Shown here piece after piece: positions 16,122 to 24,047 of a DNA stretch of 42,172 nucleotides. The notes under the pieces were generated by a model. That model did no database searches and was not told the origin of the DNA. It saw only the letters and a list, made by a program, of their open reading frames with translations. Made by a program: the position numbers and the translations under genes. Source of the DNA: an uncultured Granulosicoccaceae bacterium (lineage in GTDB: Bacteria; Pseudomonadota; Gammaproteobacteria; Granulosicoccales; Granulosicoccaceae); contig CALGKA010000021.1 of assembly GCA_937927895.1 (NCBI GenBank), positions 1 through 42,172 of the forward strand, in the 5' to 3' direction. Numbering within the stretch: the stretch's first letter is position 1; every line of letters starts with the position of its first letter.

Positions 16122-16607
16122 CTACAAGACCCCAGCCACTATACAAACATGCAAAATAAAACAAACAACAACCCCAGCCAGGACATCATCAATCATAATT
16201 CCCAGCCCACCTTCCACCTTACGATCCACAAGCGATATAGGCCACGGCTTAGCAATATCAAAAAGCCGAAATAATACAAACCCCAAAACCATAGCAGTAA
16301 AAGAAAATGGTATAGCAATCATAGCGATCAGGTAGCCAACAATTTCATCCCACACAATGCTGCCGTGATCATGATGCCCTGCACTGTCAGAAGCTGTTTG
16401 GCAAATCCAAATTCCTGCTACTGCCATTACAGTAACAATCAAAAGATACGGCGCCCAGTGCAGCGAGCTCAGAGGAATCCACAGCAACAGCGCTGGCAAA
16501 GTTCCAAAAGTACCGGGCGCATGCGGTGCTAATCCAGTACCAAAACCGAGCGCTAAAAAATTTGACGGCGGGCTTAAAAGCGCTGGCCGATCGCTTTGAG
16601 TTTTAAT
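16122..16607 (-). CDS. pgpA: Phosphatidylglycerophosphatase A, probable ATT start
   Basis: 161 residues if started at the ATT at 16607. It removes phosphate from phosphatidylglycerophosphate, the step after PgsA. The conserved N-terminal motif GFGTGLAPHAPGTFGTL lies upstream of the first usual start codon (TTG at 16499), so a start there would delete it. Between the in-frame stop TAG and the motif there is no ATG, GTG or TTG; the ATT at 16607 has AGGAG at 16617-16613 with a 5-base spacer. Later motifs include WDEIVGYLIAM and FRLFDIAKPWPI with RKVEGGLGIMIDDVLAG. Membrane helices follow. It lies 42 bases from nusB; thiL, usually between, is absent. Confidence 0.85.
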   Translation of the reverse strand: MKTQSDRPALLSPPSNFLALGFGTGLAPHAPGTFGTLPALLLWIPLSSLHWAPYLLIVTVMAVAGIWICQTASDSAGHHDHGSIVWDEIVGYLIAMIAIPFSFTAMVLGFVLFRLFDIAKPWPISLVDRKVEGGLGIMIDDVLAGVVVCFILHVCIVAGVL

Positions 16608-16649
16608 AACTGCTCCTGACTAATCTACATACGGTGTGACGTGCCAACG

Positions 16650-17564
16650 TTATGGTTTCTCGTTGGAAACATCTGGCTTATTGTCGCTATCCGTAGCATC
16701 TGACTCATTCGGAGAGGCATTGTTGATCAAATGCGATTTTGCCCATGGGCTATTTTTTGGCAAATCGTCAGGGTCAGGTATCGTTGTGTCCTGATCATCT
16801 TGTTTTGCAAGCGGCTTTTCCTGCGGCGGCTTAGGCTGCTCAGAGGTTGATTGCTGTTGTGTTAACTCGGCAGGCTTCTTAGTTGGCTCGTCTACCGGCT
16901 TAGCGTCTGAATTTCCGTGCGTGTCACGGCCAGGCGCTTTATCACTGCCCGATTTACGACTATCTGCCTTAAAGCCCGAAGATGGCTTTCTAGCGGCAGG
17001 TTCCGGCGTTTTCTCTTTGATCGAAATTTTAACGTTGCTTTGGGTGGCTTTAGCTGTCGGTTGTTTTATTTCTTGCTCTGAAAGCGGATTGCCATCTGGG
17101 TGATCACGGGTGTATTCAATTTGCCGCAGCGATGCAGCTAGTTTGTCAGCAATGCCATTGATATAACGGAACCCCTTATCGGCACCAAAGTCTTTGCTAA
17201 TCTCCAGCGCTTCGTTGACCACCACTTTATAGGGCGTGCCAAGCTGGGTTTTTAATTCAACACAGCAAATACGCAGGACAGAACGTTCAATCGGATCGAG
17301 TTGATCAAGTTTGCGATCTAGATGCCTGCTGATCTCGGTATCAATATCCGGTGTGTTTTCAGCGGCATGCATAAACAACGCTTTGAAATACTCGATATCA
17401 ACCCGATCCATGTTCTGCATGCCACAAAACTGCTCTACCACTTGCTCAGGGCTGTGAGCTGACTGGTCAAAGTCCCATTGATACAAGGCTTGCATGGCTT
17501 TTTGTCGAGCACCTCGTCGGCGCTTGGCATTGCTTCCGCGCTTTCGCGGCTGCGCTGGTTGCAT
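16650..17564 (-). CDS. nusB: Transcription antitermination factor NusB with long disordered C-terminal tail
   Basis: 304 residues, about twice the usual 140-165. The all-helical NusB domain occupies roughly 17-150: RRGARQKAMQALYQWDF, DPIERSVLRICCVEL, PYKVVVNEALEISKDFG and YINGIADKLA are all recognisable. With NusE/S10 it binds boxA RNA to support rRNA antitermination. From about residue 155 to the end the protein is a hydrophilic tail rich in Lys, Pro, Asp, Ser, Glu and Gln with no predicted domain. The frame is unbroken, so this is an extension and not a frameshift artefact. ATG at 17564 is preferred over a GTG at 17630. Confidence 0.92.
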   Translation of the reverse strand: MQPAQPRKRGSNAKRRRGARQKAMQALYQWDFDQSAHSPEQVVEQFCGMQNMDRVDIEYFKALFMHAAENTPDIDTEISRHLDRKLDQLDPIERSVLRICCVELKTQLGTPYKVVVNEALEISKDFGADKGFRYINGIADKLAASLRQIEYTRDHPDGNPLSEQEIKQPTAKATQSNVKISIKEKTPEPAARKPSSGFKADSRKSGSDKAPGRDTHGNSDAKPVDEPTKKPAELTQQQSTSEQPKPPQEKPLAKQDDQDTTIPDPDDLPKNSPWAKSHLINNASPNESDATDSDNKPDVSNEKP

Positions 17565-17750
17565 AGCGGTCACACTACACTTGAAACAACAATACAAATT
17601 GCAGAATGCAGCGAACCGCACCCTCGACACGGGCAGCTGTATCGTGGGTTGTGGGTGAATTGCGGAATATTGAGCACGGTTCTGTTATCGCCTTTAGCTT
17701 TAATCCGAGATAGTATAAACAGACTGATTCATTTTCGCAGAGATATACCC

Positions 17751-18425
17751 TTGCACACTTCACCACTTCGTAGCTTTTGCCATCGTGTAACCCGTTTTAT
17801 TTCAATCTTGCTGCCGATCTGGCTTTTATGCACCGTACAACCTGCCCATTCACAGGAAACTGCCATCCCGCCCACTATGTCAGAAGGTATCGCCAGCGCC
17901 ATAACACTGGCAAAAAAGAACGGCAATGTTGTGATTGAACTGCAAACCAACCTTGGCCCTCTCCATCTGGAGCTATTTCCGCAAAAAGCCCCGCAAAGCG
18001 TGGCCAATTTTGTCAGTTACGTAGAGAGCGATTTCTACAATGGCACTGTTTTTCATCGGGTCATTGAAGGCTTCATGATTCAAGGTGGCGGCATGGATCT
18101 GCGCCTTGAGAAAAAAGAGACGAAAGCACCGATCGAAAATGAGGCTGACAACGGCCTTAAAAATGAACCATTCACTGTTGCCATGGCGCGCACTGGCGAC
18201 CCGCATTCGGCTACCGCCCAGTTTTTTATTAATACAGCCAATAATGGCTTTCTGGATCATCAATCAAAAACCCAGTCTGGCTGGGGCTATGCTGTAATAG
18301 GCCAACTGATTGGTGGCAAAGAGATCGCAGAATGGATGAGCAAAGCCCCGACTGGCCCGGGAGGACCTTTTCCTTCAGACGTACCCGTTATTCCGTTGGT
18401 TATTGAAAAAGCAGTAGTACTATAA
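17751..18425 (+). CDS. Exported cyclophilin-type peptidyl-prolyl isomerase
   Basis: About 224 residues from a TTG at 17751. A signal peptide is visible (basic n-region, hydrophobic FISILLPIWLLCTV, then PAHSQ), so the protein is probably periplasmic, like PpiA. The cyclophilin core from about residue 60 has VELQTN-like strand starts, FHRVIEGFMIQGGG with the catalytic Arg, AMARTGDPHSATAQFFIN, and GWGYAVIGQLIGG. No ATG precedes the signal sequence in a sensible position; the open frame extends upstream into nusB antisense. Divergent from nusB and followed by a cytosolic paralogue (ppiB), with which it shares most core motifs. Confidence 0.88.
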   Translation: MHTSPLRSFCHRVTRFISILLPIWLLCTVQPAHSQETAIPPTMSEGIASAITLAKKNGNVVIELQTNLGPLHLELFPQKAPQSVANFVSYVESDFYNGTVFHRVIEGFMIQGGGMDLRLEKKETKAPIENEADNGLKNEPFTVAMARTGDPHSATAQFFINTANNGFLDHQSKTQSGWGYAVIGQLIGGKEIAEWMSKAPTGPGGPFPSDVPVIPLVIEKAVVL

Positions 18426-18488
18426 AAGCAATAGCGCCTCGTTATCCAAACACCACATTCACTAATTAAATACTAACTTTGGCAAACC

Positions 18489-18983
18489 ATGATAAGAATC
18501 ACCACTAATAAAGGCCCTATCGACATAGAGCTTAATGAAGAACTCGCGCCAAAATCTTGCGCAAACTTCCTACAGTACGTCGAAAGCGGTCACTACACAG
18601 ACACCCTGTTTCATCGATGCATTCCAAACTTCATGGTTCAAGGTGGCGGCATGGACACCAGCATGCAACAAAAAGCGACACTTGCGACAATTGAAAACGA
18701 AGCGGATAACGGCTTAGTTAACGAGACCGGATCAATCGCTATGGCTCGTACCGGCGACCCACACTCTGCAAGCAGTCAGTTTTTTATCAATGTTAATAAC
18801 AACGAGTTCCTAAACCACACCGCTAAAACACAACAAGGTTGGGGATACTGTGTTTTCGCAAAGGTTGTTGAGGGCATGGATTTAGTCATGGAAATTAGCA
18901 TGACGCCTACTGGCAGCCACGGCGGTCATGAAAACGTACCTCTAGAACAAGTAGTTATTGAAAAAATCGAACAGATTGACTAA
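18489..18983 (+). CDS. ppiB: Cytosolic peptidyl-prolyl cis-trans isomerase B
   Basis: 164 residues, the normal PpiB length (E. coli 164). The cyclophilin motifs FHRCIPNFMVQGGGMD, AMARTGDPHSASSQFFINV and GWGYCVFAKVVEGMD are intact, including the catalytic Arg of FHR and the active-site Phe. There is no signal peptide. It speeds Xaa-Pro isomerisation in folding proteins. It lies 63 bases after the exported paralogue and 28 before lpxH; ppiB-lpxH adjacency is common in gammaproteobacteria. Confidence 0.95.
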   Translation: MIRITTNKGPIDIELNEELAPKSCANFLQYVESGHYTDTLFHRCIPNFMVQGGGMDTSMQQKATLATIENEADNGLVNETGSIAMARTGDPHSASSQFFINVNNNEFLNHTAKTQQGWGYCVFAKVVEGMDLVMEISMTPTGSHGGHENVPLEQVVIEKIEQID

Positions 18984-19011
18984 CGCCAAAGGCTAAGAAG
19001 TAAGCACTCGC

Positions 19012-19758
19012 ATGAGCACAACACTTTATATCTCTGACCTGCATTTGCAGGCCAGCGCGCCTAAACTCACTGAACTGGCCTTTGAGCTATTCAACCAGGT
19101 AGAGTGCGACACCCTCTATATTCTCGGGGATCTATTCGAATATTGGGTCGGCGACGACAGCGTCGACAAGACAGCCATATCGGTCAGTCAAAAGCTCAAA
19201 ACCTTGCACCAACGCGGCACTAAAATTATTGTTATGCATGGCAATAGAGATTTTCTGTTGGGCGATGAGTTTGTCTCTAGCTTTGGCGGACAACTGAAGT
19301 CTTGCGATACCATTCAGCTCGATATAGCTGGCAGCCCTACCTTATTGATGCATGGTGACACGCTCTGCACCGATGATACCCAATACCAGTTTTATCGCCG
19401 CATGGTACGTAACCGTCAATGGCAGCAAGACTTTCTATCAAAGACCGTTTCAGAGCGTGAAGCCACCGCAAGAATGATAAGAAACACCAGCAAAGTACGC
19501 GGCGGCCGCGCACACAAAAAAGAAATTGCCGACATCAATACTGAAACCTTCAATGAGACAGTAACCGAACATAAAGTCACGCGCGTCATTCACGGCCACA
19601 CTCACAGGCCCGCCCTTCATAAAGAAGACAACAACTGTGAGAGACTGGTGCTGGGTGACTGGCATGATGATCATGCCGTCATAGCAGTAAGCGACAACGA
19701 CAATTGTGAGTTGGTAAAGTGGGATGGTAACAAGCTATCACCCTACAAGTCTGCATAG
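19012..19758 (+). CDS. lpxH: UDP-2,3-diacylglucosamine diphosphatase
   Basis: 248 residues. Peripheral inner-membrane metallophosphoesterase that cleaves UDP-2,3-diacylglucosamine to lipid X in lipid A synthesis. All metal-ligand motifs are present: YISDLHL (residues 6-12), GDLFEYWVGDD, GNRDFLLG, MHGDTLC and the C-terminal HGHTHRPALH. Length is close to E. coli LpxH (240). Last gene of the rightward ppi-ppiB-lpxH group; the palindrome array begins 78 bases beyond its stop. Confidence 0.96.
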   Translation: MSTTLYISDLHLQASAPKLTELAFELFNQVECDTLYILGDLFEYWVGDDSVDKTAISVSQKLKTLHQRGTKIIVMHGNRDFLLGDEFVSSFGGQLKSCDTIQLDIAGSPTLLMHGDTLCTDDTQYQFYRRMVRNRQWQQDFLSKTVSEREATARMIRNTSKVRGGRAHKKEIADINTETFNETVTEHKVTRVIHGHTHRPALHKEDNNCERLVLGDWHDDHAVIAVSDNDNCELVKWDGNKLSPYKSA

Positions 19759-20049
19759 TTCCAAATAAGACGAAGGCCTAGGTACTATCTAATCCTTTTT
19801 AAACCATGAATCCACCGAAGCTTAACGGTCTGTAAGTCCCTCGCTAACGCTAGCGGGCTTCCTTGACGAGTGCAAATTGAAAAGCACATTTACAAAATAA
19901 GACTCAATCAATTGTCCCAATAACCACTCGCCATACTCTTCAGGAAGCCCGCCAGCGTAAGCGAGGGACTTTGAAACCGTGAAGCTTAGTTACTATATAA
20001 ACTCAAAAAGAACACAGCACTAAACAAAACATCGCAAGTCATCTTTTTC

Positions 20050-20206
20050 GGAAACCCACAAGCGTTAGCGTGGGACTCTAGAACCGTAAATTCAAACCAA
20101 CACACAACACCAAAAATCACTGGGCGTTAAAGTCATTCGTTTAAAGCTGTAGCCCACACACTAACCCGCCTACCAGTATATCCCACGCTAACGCTTGTGG
20201 GTTTCC
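20050..20206. repeat. Array module B, copy 1
   Basis: A 157-bp unit with an A-type palindrome at each end, facing each other, and a 100-bp core (TCTAGAACCGTAAATTC to CGCCTACCAG). The core is almost identical to that at 20634-20790. Confidence 0.8.
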
Positions 20207-20298
20207 TTAAAAGATAACGAATGCTACTTGAAACGATTAAAACCAACCACAAACTAATCTACAACGCCGCCAACAAGCAACGCATGTCCAGCATTTAA

Positions 20299-20449
20299 GG
20301 AAACCCACAAGCGTTAGCGTGGGACGTTCAATGGTGATAATTCATGTATACATTATGATAAATAGAACGACAGCTTCAATCCATTTTAAACCATGATCAA
20401 ACCGAAGCCTCACAGTATTTAAGTCCCACGCTAACGCTAGTGGGTTTCC
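20299..20449. repeat. Array module C, copy 1
   Basis: A 151-bp unit: A-type palindrome, core GTTCAATGGTGATAATTCAT to CCGAAGCCTCACAGTATT, then the palindrome inverted. It looks like a small element with 27-bp terminal inverted repeats. Confidence 0.8.
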
Positions 20450-20633
20450 TTGACGAGCGCAAAAAAATTGAAAAGCACATTTACAACGTAAGACTCAGTC
20501 CCAATAACCGCTCCTCATACTTTTTTAGGAAGCCCGCCAGCGTAAGCGAGGGACTTTGAAACCGTGAAGCTTGGTCACCATCTAAACTCAAAAAGAACAC
20601 AGCACTAAACAAAACATCGCAAGTCATCTGTTA

Positions 20634-20790
20634 GGAAACCCACAAGCGTTAGCGTGGGACTCTAGAACCGTAAATTCAAACCAACACACAACACCAAAAA
20701 TCACTGGGCGTTAAAGTCATTCGTTTAAAGCTGTAGCCCACACACTAACCCGCCTACCAGCATATCCCACGCTAACGCTTGTGGGTTTCC
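20634..20790. repeat. Array module B, copy 2
   Basis: A 157-bp unit. The core differs from 20050-20206 at about one position (AGCATAT for AGTATAT), pointing to recent duplication. Confidence 0.8.
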
Positions 20791-20978
20791 TTGACGAGCG
20801 CAAAATTAAAAAGCACATTTACAACGTAAGACTCAAACAATTGTCCCAATAACCGCTCCTCATACTTTTTAGGGAAGCCCGCCAGCGTGAGCGAGGGACT
20901 TTGAAACCGTGAAGCTTAATTATTATCTAAACTCAAAAAGAACACAGCACTAAACTAAACATCGCAAGTCATCTGTTA

Positions 20979-21129
20979 GGAAACCCACAAGCGTTAGCGT
21001 GGGACGTTCAATGGTGATAATTCATTTATACATTGTGATAAATAGAACCACAGCTTCAGTCCTTTTTAAACCATGATCCTACCGAAGCTTCACAGTATTT
21101 AAGTCCCACGCTAACGCTAGTGGGTTTCC
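20979..21129. repeat. Array module C, copy 2
   Basis: A 151-bp unit with inward-facing A-type palindromes; the core matches the copies at 20299 and 21317 with few changes. Confidence 0.8.
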
Positions 21130-21316
21130 TTGACGAGCATCAATTAAAAAGCACATTTACAACGTAAGACTCAAACAATTGTCCCAATAACCGCTCCTCA
21201 TACTTTTTAGGGAAGCCCGCCAGCGTGAGCGAGGGACTTTGAAACTGTGAAGCTTAATTATTATCTAAACTCAAAAAGAACACAGCACTAAACTAAACAT
21301 CGCAAGTCATCTGTTA

Positions 21317-21471
21317 GGAAACCCACAAGCGTTAGCGTGGGACGTTCAATGGTGATAATTCATTTATACATTATGATAAATAGAACCACAGCCTCAGCCC
21401 TTTTTAAACCATGATCACACCGAAGCTTCACAGTATTTAACTCCCTCACTCGCTCACGCTAGCGGGCTTCC
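21317..21471. repeat. Array module C, copy 3
   Basis: A 155-bp unit. The right palindrome is G-type with a 4-base insertion (CTCCCTCACTCGCTCACGC), so the ends of one unit can carry different palindrome types. It closes the array. Confidence 0.8.
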
Positions 21472-21543
21472 TAACAAGCGCCAACATCAGAGCGACACTT
21501 TTAGGGCGTTTCAAATACACTTACAACACAATAAACACACCAA

Positions 21544-22371
21544 CTAACAAATAGCAGCTTCCTCCTTAAACAATTGCTCGATGCTCTCAAGCTCTACTAG
21601 TTCAGCGGCACTAAAACCTGCCTCTAGCCGTGCGGGTATATTAAATGGCCCACGAAGTGCCGCCCTTCCATGCTTGTACAGCAACTCCCTGAAAGTTTTC
21701 TCAACCGACAAACCACGCTCTTTGCACAGTGTATTAAACCAGTGGTTGCCTATTCTTACATGATCAACTTCTTCATTCAAAATGCGGGTTAAAATAGCGA
21801 CTGTTTTTTCATCTTTAACATGTGCTAGTTTTTCTAGCATAGGTGGCGTTACATCAAGACCACGCGCTTCAAGTACACGCGGCACTAACGCCATTCGCAC
21901 CATAACATCGTAGTCGGTATCAACCGCCATCGCCCACATACCCCCATGGGCAGGCAGCTCGCCATAAAATGAATCTAACTCGTGTAGCCTTTCTACTAAC
22001 AACATAAAGTGTGTTGATTCTTCTAACGCTACTTTCATCCAATCACGGTAATAACCCCCTGGCATGCCGCGAAACCGATAGACCGCATCCAATGCTAAGT
22101 TCATCGCATTAAATTCAATATGTGCAATCGCATGTATTAGCGCTACGCGGCCCGCCACTGAACCGAGACGCCGGCGTTTAACTTCCGCGGGATGCACGTG
22201 AATTGGCAGCACAGGTCGACCAGGCTCTAATACGGGTTCAGGCAATCCTTCAGCTGACGTTTCAAAATCTGCCTGGTTTACACGCTCATGTAAGTTTTCT
22301 ATTAGCTCTATTTTTTCAACAGCGCCACAACAACGCAATGCATGCAGGCTTTGTTCAAAAATATTACGCAT
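21544..22371 (-). CDS. DUF455 family ferritin-like protein
   Basis: 275 residues, mostly alpha-helical and without a signal. The segments AIAHIEFNAMNLALDA, VALEESTHFMLL and LNEEVDHVRIGNHWF carry the E...ExxH-type ligands of a ferritin-like di-iron four-helix bundle, as in PF04305 proteins. The biochemical role of this family is not established; an oxidase or hydroxylase activity would be inference. It overlaps recO by 8 bases and is the last gene of the long leftward run. Confidence 0.85.
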   Translation of the reverse strand: MRNIFEQSLHALRCCGAVEKIELIENLHERVNQADFETSAEGLPEPVLEPGRPVLPIHVHPAEVKRRRLGSVAGRVALIHAIAHIEFNAMNLALDAVYRFRGMPGGYYRDWMKVALEESTHFMLLVERLHELDSFYGELPAHGGMWAMAVDTDYDVMVRMALVPRVLEARGLDVTPPMLEKLAHVKDEKTVAILTRILNEEVDHVRIGNHWFNTLCKERGLSVEKTFRELLYKHGRAALRGPFNIPARLEAGFSAAELVELESIEQLFKEEAAIC

Positions 22372-23116
22372 CTGATTTACCCTCTACACCACTGAAGCTT
22401 TTAAACAATGCCCGTGACATGAGCTCTTTACCCGCCAGGTGATAGTGAATCAGAGCGCGGGTAAGGCGCTTCGCTTCAGTTAATGTTTTGGCCTTAGTGA
22501 AATCATGGTCGGCGATTTCCAACAAGCTTGCGCCGGATATTTCAATACCATTTTTAACACCATTGGTTTCACTGGCAACATCTACAAGCACCGGTCCATC
22601 AGGTACTTTGTAGCAGTAGTGACCGTTAATATCAGTAGCTTGTCCGGTAGCTATATCATGATCAAGCGTTGGCGCTAAGCCCAACTGTTCAAGCAATACA
22701 ATTTCAAAATAACGCAAACCACGATCACGATCTTGCGGATCATCGCAAGCTGCGAGAGTAGGCCCGTAGTGCGTAAACAGATCGGGCGCTGCGACATACT
22801 TTGGCACTAAGTGATAAATTAGTTCATTGACATAATAACCACAGGCGAGAGCCTGGCCTTGCAGGTAAGGTGAATTACCGGCCTCCTCCACAGCGGTCAG
22901 CACCGGCAGATCGCCACGCCCTAACCATGCAACATGCAAACTTTTAAACGGTTGTAACAATAAAGATTTTTGCGATTTACCACGCTTTACACCTCGAGCC
23001 AAAACAGACACCCGCCCCTGAGACGGCGTAAGTAATTCGACTATTAAACTGGTATCACTATAGGCCCTGCTATGGATGACGTATGCAGGCTCAAGTGGCT
23101 TGCGTCCGGCACTCAC
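22364..23116 (-). CDS. recO: DNA repair protein RecO
   Basis: 250 residues. It helps RecR load RecA onto SSB-coated DNA in RecF-pathway repair. The N-terminal OB fold is recognisable from AYVIHSRAYSDTSLIVELLTPSQGRVSVLARGVK (residues 10-45), with the later RYFEIVLLEQLGLAP helix typical of the family. The zinc-binding Cys cluster of some RecO proteins is absent, as in E. coli. It overlaps era by one base at its start and DUF455 at its end, so expression is coupled. Confidence 0.93.
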   Translation of the reverse strand: MSAGRKPLEPAYVIHSRAYSDTSLIVELLTPSQGRVSVLARGVKRGKSQKSLLLQPFKSLHVAWLGRGDLPVLTAVEEAGNSPYLQGQALACGYYVNELIYHLVPKYVAAPDLFTHYGPTLAACDDPQDRDRGLRYFEIVLLEQLGLAPTLDHDIATGQATDINGHYCYKVPDGPVLVDVASETNGVKNGIEISGASLLEIADHDFTKAKTLTEAKRLTRALIHYHLAGKELMSRALFKSFSGVEGKSDA

Positions 23117-24006
23117 TATTGCGACTCGTAGCCAAGGCTTCGAATCATGGCAGCATCATCTGCCCAGCCATCCTTAACTTTCACCCATAACTCTAAATGA
23201 ACTTTGCTATCAAACAGAGTTTGCATGGTTTTTCTGGCACGGCTGCCGATCTCTTTTAAGCTGGCGCCACCCTTACCTATGACAATAGATTTCTGGCTGG
23301 CCTTCTCCACCCATATAATTGCCGATATCCTTATAAGCTTTACATCTTGCTCAAACTTTTCAATCTCTACGCTGATGGAATACGGCAGCTCTTGTGAGAG
23401 AAAACGTGTGAGTTGTTCACGCACCAACTCTGACGCCAAGAACTTAGATGATCGATCGGTGATCTCCGATTCTTCAAACTGAAAAGGCGCTTCAGGTAAT
23501 CGCGATTCAATCTCTGACTCTAGAATTTTTATATTCTCGCTGCGGATCGCACAAGTGGGAATAACCGCGGCCGCTGCCTGTGCAGCCGGGAGCTCTGATA
23601 GCCATGGCAACAAACGCTCTTTGGGGTTAACCCGGTCAATTTTATTAACCACCAGCAACCATGGGGTGTCTTGCCGGCTAACCGTCTCAAATGCCATTTC
23701 ATCGTGCTTATCAAAGGTTAATGCTTGCACCACTAATATTTGTACGTCGGCACCGGTTGCGGCGCTTGCGGCAGTTTTGTTTAGTACACGGTTTAGGGTT
23801 CGCTTTCCGTCCCGGTGGATCCCCGGGGTATCAATATAAATAAACTGTGTGGTGGCAGTGGTATTGATACCCAGCAAAGCATGACGTGTGGTTTGTGGTT
23901 TATGTGCTGTGATACTGAGTTTTTGACCGATCAGTCGATTGAGTAGGGTCGACTTGCCTACATTCGGTCGTCCGGTGATTGCGATATAGCCGCATTTAGT
24001 TTTCAA
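23116..24006 (-). CDS. era: GTPase Era
   Basis: 296 residues. Essential GTPase that binds the 3' end of 16S rRNA during 30S maturation. G1 GRPNVGKST (12-20), G2 TTRH, G3 DTPGIH and G4 NKID are intact; the C-terminal KH domain contains VIGKGGASLKEIGSRAR and ends LELWVKVKDGWADD. Its position after rnc (41-base gap) and directly before recO is the classic order. Confidence 0.97.
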   Translation of the reverse strand: MKTKCGYIAITGRPNVGKSTLLNRLIGQKLSITAHKPQTTRHALLGINTTATTQFIYIDTPGIHRDGKRTLNRVLNKTAASAATGADVQILVVQALTFDKHDEMAFETVSRQDTPWLLVVNKIDRVNPKERLLPWLSELPAAQAAAAVIPTCAIRSENIKILESEIESRLPEAPFQFEESEITDRSSKFLASELVREQLTRFLSQELPYSISVEIEKFEQDVKLIRISAIIWVEKASQKSIVIGKGGASLKEIGSRARKTMQTLFDSKVHLELWVKVKDGWADDAAMIRSLGYESQ

Positions 24007-24047
24007 AATAGAGTCGCTGTGAGTGTCTGCACGCTCTGTAGCTTACG

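Larger units (their letters stand above)
19836..21471. repeat. Mosaic array of 15 REP-like palindromes
   Basis: It fills the 1.8-kb gap between lpxH and the DUF455 gene. Fifteen copies of a 26-32 bp imperfect palindrome start at 19836, 19943, 20050, 20181, 20299, 20423, 20528, 20634, 20765, 20873, 20979, 21103, 21211, 21317 and 21440. Two types occur in both orientations: G-type GAAGCCCGCCAGCG (ending AGCGAGGGAC) and A-type GAAACCCACAAGCG (ending AGCGTGGGAC). The spacers are not unique but come from four families, giving a repeating order of period about 340 bases from 20423 (20423, 20765, 21103). No ORF of substance is present. It resembles enterobacterial BIMEs in logic, not in sequence. 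Confidence 0.9.

Noticed and set aside
17478..17750. N-terminal extension of the exported cyclophilin
   Set aside because: The open frame lies antisense to nusB and would bury the signal peptide about 90 residues inside the protein.
19836..21471. CRISPR array
   Set aside because: The repeats occur in both orientations and the spacers recur among a few families; no cas gene is present.
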